Source of the DNA: Lysinibacillus sp. KCTC 33748
GTDB lineage: Bacteria > Bacillota > Bacilli > Bacillales_A > Planococcaceae
Direction of reading: 5' to 3'
Assembly (NCBI RefSeq): GCF_002237755.1
Contig: NZ_MWSJ01000014.1
Span: 1 to 64,000 of the forward strand
Length of the DNA stretch: 64,000 nucleotides
Shown here in pieces: positions 1 to 8,213 of the stretch. The position numbers and the translations under genes are program-made. Position 1 is the first letter of the stretch. Each line of letters opens with the position of its first letter. The notes below the pieces were generated by a model. It searched no databases. It worked only from the letters and a program-made list of their open reading frames with translations, and had not been told where the DNA came from.

Positions 1-100
1 CAAAAATCTTATTAAATTTAAAGTATAAAGAAATTGGAGTTCATCTGGGTTAAGGTGCTGAAAGAGTACAGCACCCCAACATTTGACTTAGAACCAAAAG

Positions 101-134
101 AAAAGGGATGCTGCAAACTAGTGGCATCCCTTTT
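101..134 (-). terminator. Terminator of the CoADR-rhodanese gene
   Basis: An 11-bp perfect stem (AAAAGGGATGC with GCATCCCTTTT) lies just beyond the stop codon of the minus-strand gene and is followed on that strand by a T-rich stretch. A second short hairpin (54..75, GGTGCTG/CAGCACC) near the window edge lacks a T-run and may belong to a gene left of the window. Confidence 0.8.
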
Positions 135-137
135 GTG

Positions 138-1832
138 TTATTTAAAATTGTAGGCCGTGACAATTTTATCTCTGTTAGTTGTTACATCTGTGAAATATTC
201 ATACAAGCAAATACCGAGGAAGGAGCCGGCGACATTAAATACATTAGAAAAACCGTTGTTCTGGAGGGTCATTACAGCATTGTAGCTTCGTTGGCCAGAT
301 CGGCAATGTACGTAAACTGGTCTATCTTGTGGAATCTCATCCAAACGTTCGCGGAGCTCGCTTAACGGAATATTATTCGCATGAATGAGATGACCATTCT
401 CAAATTCATTTATTTCGCGGACGTCTAAGAAATGAGCGTTATTTTCAACGAGACCTCTAACTTCGTCAACTTTTACTTGTTTATAATGACCATATAACTG
501 GTTTTGGGCAACGAGTGCAGCTAAATTAACAACGTCACGTGCAGTGCTAAACATTGGAGAATAGGATAGCTCTAGCTCTTTCAAGTCTTCTAATGTGCCT
601 TTCATTGTTATCATAGTTGCTATAACGTCGATGCGTTTGTCGGCATTGCCTTTTCCGATCGCCTGTGCGCCGAGAATCTTCCCAGTTGGCACTTCGTAAA
701 CAAGTTTAAAATGAAGTGGATTACTATTCGGCATTAAACCAACTTTGTCTGGTGCAATCAAGTACACGCTTTTTGCTTGGAAGCCGTGTGCGAGCGCTGT
801 TTTTTCATTTAAGCCCGTTGTGGCACACGTGTAATCGAAAATTTGCACACTTGAAGAGCCGATAACTCCTTTGTTTTGTTGAGGTATATTGTACATATGA
901 TTAGCTGCTGCTCGTGCTTGTCGTTGCGCTGGACCTGCTAGTGCCAGGCGAGTTTGTTTATGGGTTAGTTGATGGAATACTTCTATAGCATCGCCCACAG
1001 CGTATATAGAAGGATCGGATGTTGTGTAGTTAGCATCAACTTGAATACCGCCAAGTTCGCCTATTGCCAGTCCGGCTTCTTTCGCTAAAGAGGTTTCGGG
1101 ACGAACGCCAATAGCTAATACAACAGCCTGTGCTTTCAATTGTTTACCGGAATTCAATTCTACATAATCTGCCGTAACCTTAGCTAGGCCGTCATTGACG
1201 ATGATATTAATTCCTTTATCCATCATTTCTTTGTGTAATATTTGTGCCATATCATAGTCAAATGGCGTCATGATTTGTTGACTAAACTCAACGAGTGAGA
1301 CATTAAAACCGGCAAGTCGTAAATTTTCTGCAACCTCCACGCCTATAAATCCGCCACCAATAACAGCGATATCTTGTATGTCATCGCTTTGGATATACCG
1401 GTTTAAACGGTCGATATCCACGACATTACGAACGGTAAAAACGTGTGAAGAATGAACGCCGTCCAAGTTTGGAACAATTGGACTTGCGCCAGGAGATAAC
1501 ACTAATGTATCGTAGCTTTCTTCGTACTCAGTGTCAGTGGTTAAATCCTTTACAGTAATGCTTTTATCTTTTCGATTAATATGTAAAACTTCTTGATTAA
1601 CACGTGCTTCAATCTTGTATTTTGTTTGAAAGGCTTGAGGTGTCATTAAGATTAATTTGTCGCTGTTATCAACGATTCCACTAAGGTGAAATGGTAAAGA
1701 GCAATTGGAAAATGAAACGTTCGGTCCTTTTTCAAACATTATAATCTCTGCCTGTTCGTCGAGGCGGCGGATACGTGCAGCGGTCGAGGCACCGCCTGCG
1801 ACACCACCGACAACTAAAAATTTTTTACTCAT
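138..1832 (-). CDS. cdr: CoA-disulfide reductase with C-terminal rhodanese domain (CoADR-Rhd)
   Basis: A cytosolic FAD enzyme that reduces CoA disulfide, CoA persulfide or polysulfide with NAD(P)H and is coupled to a sulfurtransferase domain, so it acts in thiol and sulfane-sulfur homeostasis. Visible are the FAD-binding GGVAGGAS at the N-terminus, the single redox cysteine in FSNCSLPF (C44) typical of CoADR, a second dinucleotide motif GGGFIGVE, and a rhodanese loop CRSGQRS (C510). At about 564 aa it has the usual length of the fusion. The start at 1832 is preferred over the ATG at 1868 because AAAGGA lies about 10 nt upstream. It is a single-gene unit; a CstR/CsoR-like palindrome upstream fits sulfur-stress control (inference). 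Confidence 0.9.
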   Translation of the reverse strand: MSKKFLVVGGVAGGASTAARIRRLDEQAEIIMFEKGPNVSFSNCSLPFHLSGIVDNSDKLILMTPQAFQTKYKIEARVNQEVLHINRKDKSITVKDLTTDTEYEESYDTLVLSPGASPIVPNLDGVHSSHVFTVRNVVDIDRLNRYIQSDDIQDIAVIGGGFIGVEVAENLRLAGFNVSLVEFSQQIMTPFDYDMAQILHKEMMDKGINIIVNDGLAKVTADYVELNSGKQLKAQAVVLAIGVRPETSLAKEAGLAIGELGGIQVDANYTTSDPSIYAVGDAIEVFHQLTHKQTRLALAGPAQRQARAAANHMYNIPQQNKGVIGSSSVQIFDYTCATTGLNEKTALAHGFQAKSVYLIAPDKVGLMPNSNPLHFKLVYEVPTGKILGAQAIGKGNADKRIDVIATMITMKGTLEDLKELELSYSPMFSTARDVVNLAALVAQNQLYGHYKQVKVDEVRGLVENNAHFLDVREINEFENGHLIHANNIPLSELRERLDEIPQDRPVYVHCRSGQRSYNAVMTLQNNGFSNVFNVAGSFLGICLYEYFTDVTTNRDKIVTAYNFK

Positions 1833-1876
1833 GTGTAAGCACATCCTTTTCTTGTAGTATACATACATGGGTATGT

Positions 1877-2011
1877 TGTGGATAAATCAAGATTTTTATT
1901 GTGTTGATAATGAATAAAACTGTGGATAAATATTGCTTTAAGTGGATTATATACCCCTTTGGGTATTTTATCAACAAAAATTACTGATTAAAAATCATTG
2001 TAAGTGGATAA
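1877..2011. promoter_or_regulatory. Cluster of five DnaA-box-like 9-mers
   Basis: TGTGGATAA, the reverse complement of the DnaA box TTATCCACA, occurs exactly at 1877-1885 and 1921-1929. One-mismatch forms lie at 1902-1910 (TGTTGATAA), 1968-1976 (TTATCAACA, opposite strand) and 2003-2011 (AGTGGATAA). Five boxes in 135 bp of an AT-rich intergenic region resemble the DnaA-box clusters known outside oriC in Bacillus. DnaA binding is inferred. Confidence 0.55.
1951..1966. promoter_or_regulatory. CstR/CsoR-like operator palindrome
   Basis: ATACCC-CTTT-GGGTAT is a perfect palindrome with a 4-nt spacer about 120 bp upstream of the CoADR-rhodanese start. G/C-tract operators of this shape are bound by CsoR-family repressors, including the persulfide sensor CstR. 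A weaker palindrome, ACATAC-ATGG-GTATGT, lies at 1861-1876, closer to the gene. Confidence 0.5.
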
Positions 2012-2075
2012 ATACTAAAGAAATAAACAAATAGACAAAATTTTGGGGATAACAGTAAAATATGACGATTTTAAC

Positions 2076-2281
2076 TGATTGTAGCGTAGGGCTACTCGAC
2101 TCCCGCGGGAAAGCGAGACAGACGAGACCCTGCACGGAGCGAATGTTTTCCATGCGAAAGCGTAGTGCTAACGCAGCGACAGCAACTGTTTTATCTGTGC
2201 GACAGCGACAAAGCAAGTAGCATGTAGCGGAAATCAGAGCCTTCTAAGGGACGGAAGTGACCCCTGCGTTATGATGATGAG
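2076..2281 (+). repeat. Family-B intergenic repeat, divergent copy with inserted GCGAAAGCG module
   Basis: A GC-rich stretch in an AT-rich gap holds blocks shared with the copies near 29.4 and 38 kb: GACGAGACCCTGCACGGAGC, ATGCGAAAGCGTAGTGCTAA, GTAGCGGAAATCAG and a tail GCGTTATGATGATG. It contains no convincing gene. Confidence 0.6.
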
Positions 2282-2334
2282 CCTTACATTTGTTATACTA
2301 GCAGTATTAGGAAGTAGTATCGGAGGTGACGCTG

Positions 2335-4323
2335 TTGATTTTTTTGAAATTTTTAATCCAAATCATTGTTGTATCAGGACTTATTTATTTTGTCAGTGGC
2401 CGATTAATTGGTTCAAACATTAATTTCAGACGTAGGGTTCTTTCTGTAGTCATTAGTGTGACGCTAACGTCCTTCGTTTATTGGTATACCTATTTACGTC
2501 ATACAGATTTTTTATACGAATCGATGATGCAAACAGTGACGGAGGTCAGCACACTTATTTGGATTGGTAGCATGCTACTAATTTCGATGCTGCTCTATCT
2601 CGTTTTTGAGCTTTTCGATTCAAGCGGTATTAGGGCTACAGATCATCGTAATGGGCAAAAAAATTTATTTATGCGCCTTCGAAGCTACTGGCGACAACAA
2701 AAGCGCTTGCGTCATGTATTGAGAATAGCAGTGACAAATGGCGTTGTTCAAACGATAAAATACGCAAGACAACGTGAAAATGAAAAAGAGCTTGCCATTG
2801 CTTTAAGAGTAACTTTGGAGCAATGTGGTGGGATATTCATTAAATTTGGTCAGGTACTTTCTACTCGTAAGGAACTATTTTCGCCTATCTTTATTGCCGA
2901 GTTAGAGAGGCTACAAGATAGTGTGAAGCCTTTACCGTCAGAACAGGTAACAAAAATTTTAGAAGATTCACTTCCGAAGCCTATGAATGAAATATTCGCA
3001 AACTTTCAAATGGAGCCTATTGCGGCAGCATCCATTGGACAAGTACATAAGGCACGATTGAAAAATTTTGATGAAGTCGTGGTAAAGCTACTGCGTCCAG
3101 AAGTGAAGGGGATTATGCGAGACGACCTCGACATTTTGGAGGAATTCGCTAATTGGCTTTCGAACAAGTCTACATGGGCTGAGTCACTTGGATTTCGAGA
3201 GCTTGCAAAAGGATTTGCAGATGGATTACGCGAGGAAATCCATTTAGATATTGAGGCTCGCAACACATTGCAGGTGACGAAGGCGCTTGCCAAAAGCGAT
3301 TATAAAGTTCGAATCCCTAAAATCTATACAGAATATTGTAATGAAAATATTATTGTCATGGAATATGCTCGAGGAAAAAGTGTTGCAAATGCTGCAGCTG
3401 AATTTAACCGATTTGAATGTGATCGTAAGCAGTTTGCACGGACTGTTTTATATTCCTTCTTTGAGCAGATGTTGCTTTCTGGTATATTCCATGCAGACCC
3501 ACATCCGGGGAATATTCATATTGATGAGACGGATGGCACACCAATACTGCTTGATTTTGGAGCGGTTGGCCGTTTGGGAGCTACACAACAAGAGGGCTTA
3601 AAGCTATTTTTAATGGGAATTCAGCTAAATGATGCAAGTGTTTTATACGATGGCCTAACACTATTGGTTGAAAATTCGGGCCATGCAGATCGTGCAAAAA
3701 TGGAGCAAGCCATAGATCAAATTCTCTTGAAAATCTCTTACGTGGATCGGATTCCAACAGAGGAATTGATACATGCGTTATTTACAGTTGTTCGTGATTT
3801 TGGTCTTGCTTTCTATCCCGCAGTAGGTTTAGCACTGCGTTCCTTAGTAACATTGGATGGCACACTACGGGTAATTGACCCAAGCTTTGATATTTTTACA
3901 GAAGCGAGAGATTTTTCATCCGCATATATGCGGGCATCCTTCCTGAAGCCATTTAAAGAACCGACGGCAACAAAGGAACGTTTGCAAGAAGAATTATCCA
4001 TGCTTATTCCGACATTGCGCAAAATGCCAAGACGAGTTGACCAGCTTATTCAACGGGTAGAAAGTGGGAAAATTATCTTACACCACGATGTTTTTTCAGA
4101 TGAGGATAATGCTCGTTTTATTACCAATCTATTTTCCCGTTTCGTCTTACTTCTCGTTGGTATTACCTTTGGCATTATTTCTGTAGCACTTTTAGCCATT
4201 TCACAATTTATTCATGACACGTATGCGATCTATTTAAATACAGCAGCATACTTAGGGTTATTTCTCTGTGCCATTCTGTTAGTACGGCTTTCTATCCAAG
4301 CGCTTCGTTCCATGAAGCAATAG
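2335..4323 (+). CDS. AarF/UbiB (ABC1/ADCK) family atypical kinase, membrane-associated
   Basis: A member of the UbiB/ADCK protein-kinase-like family, linked in other organisms to quinone metabolism. It shows the family signatures in order: KxGQ (KFGQ, residues 170-173), the alanine-rich loop AAASIGQVH (about 230-238), HADPHPGNI (386-394) and DFG (407-409). Hydrophobic segments occur at the N-terminus (three) and C-terminus (two), so it is probably membrane bound. The TTG at 2335 is chosen because GGAGGTGA ends 5 nt before it; the GTG at 2326 lies inside that ribosome binding site. It is transcribed alone. The substrate cannot be told from sequence; menaquinone-related work is only a guess in this kind of organism. 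Confidence 0.85.
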   Translation: MIFLKFLIQIIVVSGLIYFVSGRLIGSNINFRRRVLSVVISVTLTSFVYWYTYLRHTDFLYESMMQTVTEVSTLIWIGSMLLISMLLYLVFELFDSSGIRATDHRNGQKNLFMRLRSYWRQQKRLRHVLRIAVTNGVVQTIKYARQRENEKELAIALRVTLEQCGGIFIKFGQVLSTRKELFSPIFIAELERLQDSVKPLPSEQVTKILEDSLPKPMNEIFANFQMEPIAAASIGQVHKARLKNFDEVVVKLLRPEVKGIMRDDLDILEEFANWLSNKSTWAESLGFRELAKGFADGLREEIHLDIEARNTLQVTKALAKSDYKVRIPKIYTEYCNENIIVMEYARGKSVANAAAEFNRFECDRKQFARTVLYSFFEQMLLSGIFHADPHPGNIHIDETDGTPILLDFGAVGRLGATQQEGLKLFLMGIQLNDASVLYDGLTLLVENSGHADRAKMEQAIDQILLKISYVDRIPTEELIHALFTVVRDFGLAFYPAVGLALRSLVTLDGTLRVIDPSFDIFTEARDFSSAYMRASFLKPFKEPTATKERLQEELSMLIPTLRKMPRRVDQLIQRVESGKIILHHDVFSDEDNARFITNLFSRFVLLLVGITFGIISVALLAISQFIHDTYAIYLNTAAYLGLFLCAILLVRLSIQALRSMKQ

Positions 4324-4376
4324 AAGCGTCAACTTGGAGAGAAATTAACCTTTGTTTATGGTTACACATTATTTGT

Positions 4377-4408
4377 AGGTAGGGGAAAATGTTCCCTTAC
4401 CTTTTTTT
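4377..4408 (+). terminator. Rho-independent terminator of the UbiB-like gene
   Basis: AGGTAGGGGAA pairs with TTCCCTTACCT across a 4-nt loop and is followed by seven T residues. Confidence 0.85.
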
Positions 4409-4432
4409 ATGTTAAAAATGTTTTCTAGAAAT

Positions 4433-4548
4433 ATTACAAAAGCATTACAAAACAGAGAGTGGGACTATGGGTAAAGTAGTTAAAAATGTTGATATGTAGA
4501 ATAAAACGTAATTTTGTAGAATTTATCGGGAATTACGTAAATATTACA
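4433..4548 (-). promoter_or_regulatory. Two WalR-like boxes upstream of the NlpC/P60 hydrolase
   Basis: On the minus strand TGTAAT-N5-TGTAAT is present at 4433-4449 and TGTAAT-N5-CGTAAT at 4532-4548. The WalR consensus in Bacillus is a direct repeat TGTWAH-N5-TGTWAH, and WalR controls D,L-endopeptidases such as CwlO and LytE. Orientation is opposite to the gene, so the direction of any effect is uncertain. Confidence 0.45.
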
Positions 4549-4722
4549 AGAATGTTGCGAGTTTTACTAAACCATTAAAAAGGCGTGAAATAGTATAAAA
4601 GTTATGCTAATAGTGCTAAACTTTAAAAGGCTAATAAAATATAAGAATAAATAAAAGAAATCGTTCCAATGATTACATTAAAATTCTACGAACGAAATTG
4701 ACTAGTGAAGGGAAAGAATAAC

Positions 4723-5913
4723 GTGGGTAAACGCAATAAATGGCGTAAGTCGATGGTGCTAGCATTAGCACTAGCGGGCGGCTTATTATTTAATACAGTT
4801 CAACCAACTCAAGTGCACGCAGAAGAAACATCTCAACAAATGATTGATAAGAAAGCTAAAATAGATACAGAGGTTAAAAAGCTACAAGAAGAGCTAAAAA
4901 GCCTAGAAAAAGAGATCGAAGAAAAAGTAAAAGTATTTAACAAAGTACAGGCAGACATTAAAGAAGTTGATGCAAATATTGTAGATACTAAAAAACGTAT
5001 TGAACAACGTTCAGCGATTTTAAGTGACCGTATGGCTGCATACCAAGCACAAGATAATACTGTAGGTATTTATTTAAACGCTGTTCTAGAATCAAAAAGT
5101 TTTGCAGATTTAATGGACCGTGTCGTAGCGGTAAAAACATTAATGGATGCTGACCAAGAATTAGTAGATCAACAAGAAGCAGATAAGGCTAGCTTAGAAA
5201 AACAAAAAACAACATTAGATGAAAAACAAAAAGAGCTTCAAAAGCAATTCCAAGAGCTTCAAGAGAAGGAAAGCGAAATGGAAGTAAAAAAAGCTGAAAA
5301 TGAAGCGAAATCTCTTGCATTAAAAGCACAAATTGCAACGAAACAAGAAGAAGAGCGTTTAGAAGCAGAGCGTAAAGCAGCAGAGGAAGAGGCAGCTCGT
5401 TTACGTGCACTTCAAGCAGCTACTCCAGTTGTACAAGCAACAAACAACAATGCTAACACTAACACTAACGATAATGGCAATAGCAATGATAATAATAATG
5501 GCAAAGCTAACAATGAAAAATCATCACAAAAAGTGGTTGTTGGTTCAGGGGCAGGCACTGCATCTTCAGGTGATGCTATTTCAGTTGCGAAACAATTCCT
5601 AGGTCGTAGCTATGTTTGGGGCGGTAGTAACCCATCAACAGGATTTGACTGTTCTGGTCTTGTACAATGGTCTTACAAACAAGCGGGTGTAAATTTACCA
5701 CGTACAGCATCACAACAATATTTAGCAACACAACGTATTTCAGCAAGTGAAGCACGTGTAGGTGACCTAGTATTCTTCAGCTATGGTTCAGGTATAGCGC
5801 ATGTAGGTATTTACTTAGGAAACAACACAATGATTGATGCTCAAAATAAAGGTGTTGTCATTGAATCACTTGATTGGTGGAATCAATATTTAGTAGGCTT
5901 CGGTCGTATTTAA
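4723..5913 (+). CDS. Secreted NlpC/P60 peptidoglycan endopeptidase with coiled-coil N-terminus (CwlO-like)
   Basis: It likely cleaves the D-gamma-Glu to diaminoacid bond of wall peptides outside the cell. A signal peptide (positive start, hydrophobic 12-28, AxA-type VHA site) is followed by a long Lys/Glu-rich coiled coil (about 35-215), an Asn-rich linker (about 230-255) and a C-terminal NlpC/P60 domain with C310 in FDCSGLV and H360 in AHVGIYLG. The third catalytic position reads MIDAQ (D372) where LytE/LytF-type enzymes have Asn and others His. The GTG at 4723 is preferred over 4705 because AAGGGAAAG precedes it. The layout matches CwlO/PcsB-type enzymes. WalR-like boxes lie upstream. Confidence 0.88.
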   Translation: MGKRNKWRKSMVLALALAGGLLFNTVQPTQVHAEETSQQMIDKKAKIDTEVKKLQEELKSLEKEIEEKVKVFNKVQADIKEVDANIVDTKKRIEQRSAILSDRMAAYQAQDNTVGIYLNAVLESKSFADLMDRVVAVKTLMDADQELVDQQEADKASLEKQKTTLDEKQKELQKQFQELQEKESEMEVKKAENEAKSLALKAQIATKQEEERLEAERKAAEEEAARLRALQAATPVVQATNNNANTNTNDNGNSNDNNNGKANNEKSSQKVVVGSGAGTASSGDAISVAKQFLGRSYVWGGSNPSTGFDCSGLVQWSYKQAGVNLPRTASQQYLATQRISASEARVGDLVFFSYGSGIAHVGIYLGNNTMIDAQNKGVVIESLDWWNQYLVGFGRI

Positions 5914-5949
5914 TAAGCCGTACTATTATATAGACGATTAAAATAGCGA

Positions 5950-5993
5950 AAAGGTTATCTTTGTAAAAGAAATTACAAGGGTAACCTTTTTTT
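5950..5993 (+). terminator. Terminator of the NlpC/P60 gene
   Basis: A long stem (AAAGGTTA with TAACCTTT, continued inward by TCTTTGTAA with TTACAAGGG using G-U pairs) ends in seven T residues. Confidence 0.88.
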
Positions 5994-6490
5994 ATTATTT
6001 GACGGTACTGGAAATTATCAACTGTTTAAACTATAGTTAAGATTCTACGACTAAACCTATTAGGCAAACGCATAATGTTATTCATTAGTTTAGGCTCGAC
6101 TACTCGGTCAATAATGAGTAAAATAACTTTTGTAATGAATAAATTTACATAAGTTGATATATTTATAACTATAGCCCCAGTTATAAAAATGATAATACAG
6201 CCGAAAAAAGAATTAGCATCAATTTTTCGTTATTGCGTATTTCGCTTTGACTCAATCGTGAGATAACTCCAATAATAATCCTAACGAGTATTCCTCTGTC
6301 TTCATATAGCTAAAAGAAAAGATTCTTGCATATTGAACGCCATTTCTGATAATTTTGAAATATACGATTGGGATCTTGCTCTGAAATTTCAATTATATGA
6401 GACTTTTAATTTGTAGTAGCAAAGTAACGCATGATGGTAAATGAGATAACACTTACAAGTACACTATTTTTTACGTTCTGAAACAATAAA
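5994..6490. other. Intergenic region without recognisable gene
   Basis: AT-rich, with no ORF showing a ribosome binding site. The only structure seen is a perfect 8-bp inverted repeat TTATAACT/AGTTATAA (6163-6186). Its role is unknown. Confidence 0.5.
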
Positions 6491-6504
6491 GGTAGGGATG
6501 AATC

Positions 6505-7053
6505 ATGGAAAAAGAGATTTTGCAACTTTTTAGTAATTTAACAGAGCGTGACCGTGATATTCAATACAAATCATACGAAGAATTAATGAAAATTATGCAG
6601 GAACCAGTTGATTGGACCTATTCAGTTTGGGAACAATTAGTTCAAACTCTTACATACAAAAATGGACATGTACGTGCAAGTGCTGCACAATTTTTATGCG
6701 CACTGGCAGCAAAAAGCGATCCTGAAGAAAGAGTGTTAGAGGACTTCTTAAAGATTTGGGCAGTAACGTATGATGAAGAAACAGTCACTGTGAGGCATAC
6801 TTTACAGGCAATTTGGAAAATAGGCTTAGCGGGGCAGGTACAAAGAGATTTAGTCGTATCATATTTGGCTAAAAGATATCAAACGTGCTTAGACGAAAAG
6901 CACCCGACATTAATACGCTATGATATTATTGTATCCTTTAAAAAGCTATTCGATACAACAAATGACCCAAAGCTACTAGAAATTGCACAGCGTTTAATTG
7001 AGGAAGAGAAAGATGTTAAATCCAAAAAGAAATATAAAAATGCCATCCGATAA
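6505..7053 (+). CDS. HEAT-like helical repeat protein of unknown function
   Basis: I do not recognise a specific family. The 182 aa are almost wholly predicted alpha-helical, with amphipathic helix pairs such as VRASAAQFLCALAAKS and VRHTLQAIWKIGLAG that resemble HEAT or ARM repeats used for protein binding. There is no signal peptide or membrane segment and a Lys-rich end. GGTAGGGATG upstream of the ATG gives a good ribosome binding site. It stands alone between the wall hydrolase and the cobalamin riboswitch. Codon use resembles its neighbours, so it is probably a real, conserved gene of this lineage. Confidence 0.75.
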   Translation: MEKEILQLFSNLTERDRDIQYKSYEELMKIMQEPVDWTYSVWEQLVQTLTYKNGHVRASAAQFLCALAAKSDPEERVLEDFLKIWAVTYDEETVTVRHTLQAIWKIGLAGQVQRDLVVSYLAKRYQTCLDEKHPTLIRYDIIVSFKKLFDTTNDPKLLEIAQRLIEEEKDVKSKKKYKNAIR

Positions 7054-7135
7054 AAGTTATGAAAATGGCTATTTTTTGAAAATCCTTTCATTATAAAAAA
7101 TAAAATGCTTTAACTTATAAGGCATAACAAATATT

Positions 7136-7185
7136 TGCACGAGCGGGATGAATACCCAATGGGACAGTGAATATATCCGCGTGCA
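7136..7185 (+). ncRNA. Possible structured RNA element
   Basis: TGCAC plus GCGGGAT pair with ATCCGC plus GTGCA, enclosing a small CCC/GGG hairpin, about 110 nt before the cobalamin aptamer. It could be a leftover terminator or a small RNA element. I do not recognise the class. Confidence 0.25.
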
Positions 7186-7298
7186 TACGGTAATACCTGC
7201 ATGATTTTTATCCATCGTTGTTTATTCTAAATTCCACAGCTATTTTTTCCTATCAATCTATGATAAACTGCATAACAAGTGAATAATTCTTGCAGAAT

Positions 7299-7459
7299 AA
7301 AGGTGCTGAACTATAGCATAATCGGGAATTCGGTGAAAAACCGGAGCTGTTTCCGCAACTGTAAGTACAGAAGTCATAAAGATATACCACTGTCGAATTA
7401 TCCGATGGGAAGGTTTTTTATGAATGTAGTGAACTGTACAAGCCAGGAGACCGACCTTT
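7299..7459 (+). promoter_or_regulatory. Cobalamin (adenosylcobalamin) riboswitch
   Basis: The conserved cobalamin aptamer blocks are in order: a closing stem AAAGGT/ACCTTT, the GGGAA..GGTGAAAA..CCGG segment, the B12-box region GCTGTTTCCGCAACTGTAA, and the 3' core AGCCAGGAGACCGACC. The next start codon (7499) is about 40 nt downstream with AGGAG just in front of it. In this family the RNA shuts off B12 uptake or synthesis genes when cobalamin is plentiful, which fits the BtuF-type gene in the same operon. Confidence 0.93.
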
Positions 7460-7498
7460 GTTTGAACGTATAGATAACTCTTCGGAAGCTAGGAGAAT

Positions 7499-7714
7499 AT
7501 GCGGCAAATACATAGGCTATGTCGTATTTATGTGACACTATTTATGCTATTTTTCGTTGTTTCCTTAGGAGTGGGAACAACGTTTTTTTTATGCGCTTAT
7601 AGTTCACCTGATGTAAGACGAGGTGTTAATAAGGTAAGAATTTTTCACGAAGGAAAGCGGGGACTTAGATTTGAAAAAAGATGCACGTTATTCTTGTTAT
7701 CCATTTATGCGTGA
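7499..7714 (+). pseudogene. Truncated permease-like ORF after the riboswitch (btuC remnant?)
   Basis: This is the first reading frame after the cobalamin riboswitch, with AGGAG close before the ATG. The first 32 residues form a basic start and one strong membrane helix (LFMLFFVVSLGVGTTFF), which resembles TM1 of FecCD/BtuC permeases. The remaining 40 residues are polar, not permease-like, and run over the start of the next gene. There is an 8-T run at 7589-7596. The simplest reading is a B12 permease gene reduced to its 5' end by an internal deletion, which would also explain why no BtuC or BtuD is present. A genuine small membrane protein cannot be excluded. Confidence 0.45.
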
Positions 7715-8212
7715 AAAGGCATCTACAGTAGATTTTGAAATTCGAACGGATAGCCTAACAACACATATTGGTGTAGCATTGGCGGCGGTTAAAAAGAAAC
7801 GGTAGAGGTAGTAGCAGATGATTTACTTGCCATTTTGCCAATGGCTTACCATGTAAATGGCTCAGTCCGAGGCAAATTAGCTGTAACTGAAGATGATTTG
7901 ACTTGGCTTAGTGATCGCTATGATTTCTATGTTAGTCATGTTAAAGAGGAAATACAAAACTTTGTATTACCCCAAGGAACAGAGGCAGCTTCTGCATTAC
8001 ATTTATGTCGTAGTGAGGCGAAAAAATCATACCGTGTTTTGCACAAAGTATCTGAAGAACGCGAAGTACCAGCTATTCTCTTTGATTATTTAGGATTGCT
8101 AGCCAATGTATTTTTTGTAATGGCTGTCTATATGAATCAGCATGCAGGTATTGCTGAAATACCGTTTATTAGTAAGTCATACCCGATGAAAAAGAAAAAG
8201 GAGAATCAATGA
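7671..8212 (+). pseudogene. ATP:cob(I)alamin adenosyltransferase-like gene, frameshifted
   Basis: It would adenosylate cobalamin. The C-terminal half (7835 onward) contains VLPQGTEAASALHLCRSEAK, matching the conserved helix of PduO-type adenosyltransferases. The frame opened by the TTG at 7671 (GGGGA 7 nt upstream) reads into a stop at 7803-7805. Adding one A to the five-A run at 7791-7795 would join both frames into one protein of about 180 aa. The usual N-terminal TKTGDxGxT motif is absent, so the gene is degraded or divergent as well as shifted. Sequencing error or slippage at the A-run are the alternatives. The stop codon is 1 nt from the btuF start. Confidence 0.6.
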
Positions 8213-8213
8213 A

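Noticed and set aside
1877-2011. Origin of replication
   Set aside because: The DnaA boxes are suggestive, but dnaA, dnaN, gyrase genes and an obvious unwinding region are not in the window; an accessory DnaA cluster is the safer call.
2076-2281. Several short ORFs in GC-rich intergenic stretches, such as the minus-strand frame at 1995-2216 and the frames at 29359-29679 and 37965-38267
   Set aside because: They lie within dispersed repeats, lack ribosome binding sites and have low-complexity translations typical of noncoding GC-rich sequence.
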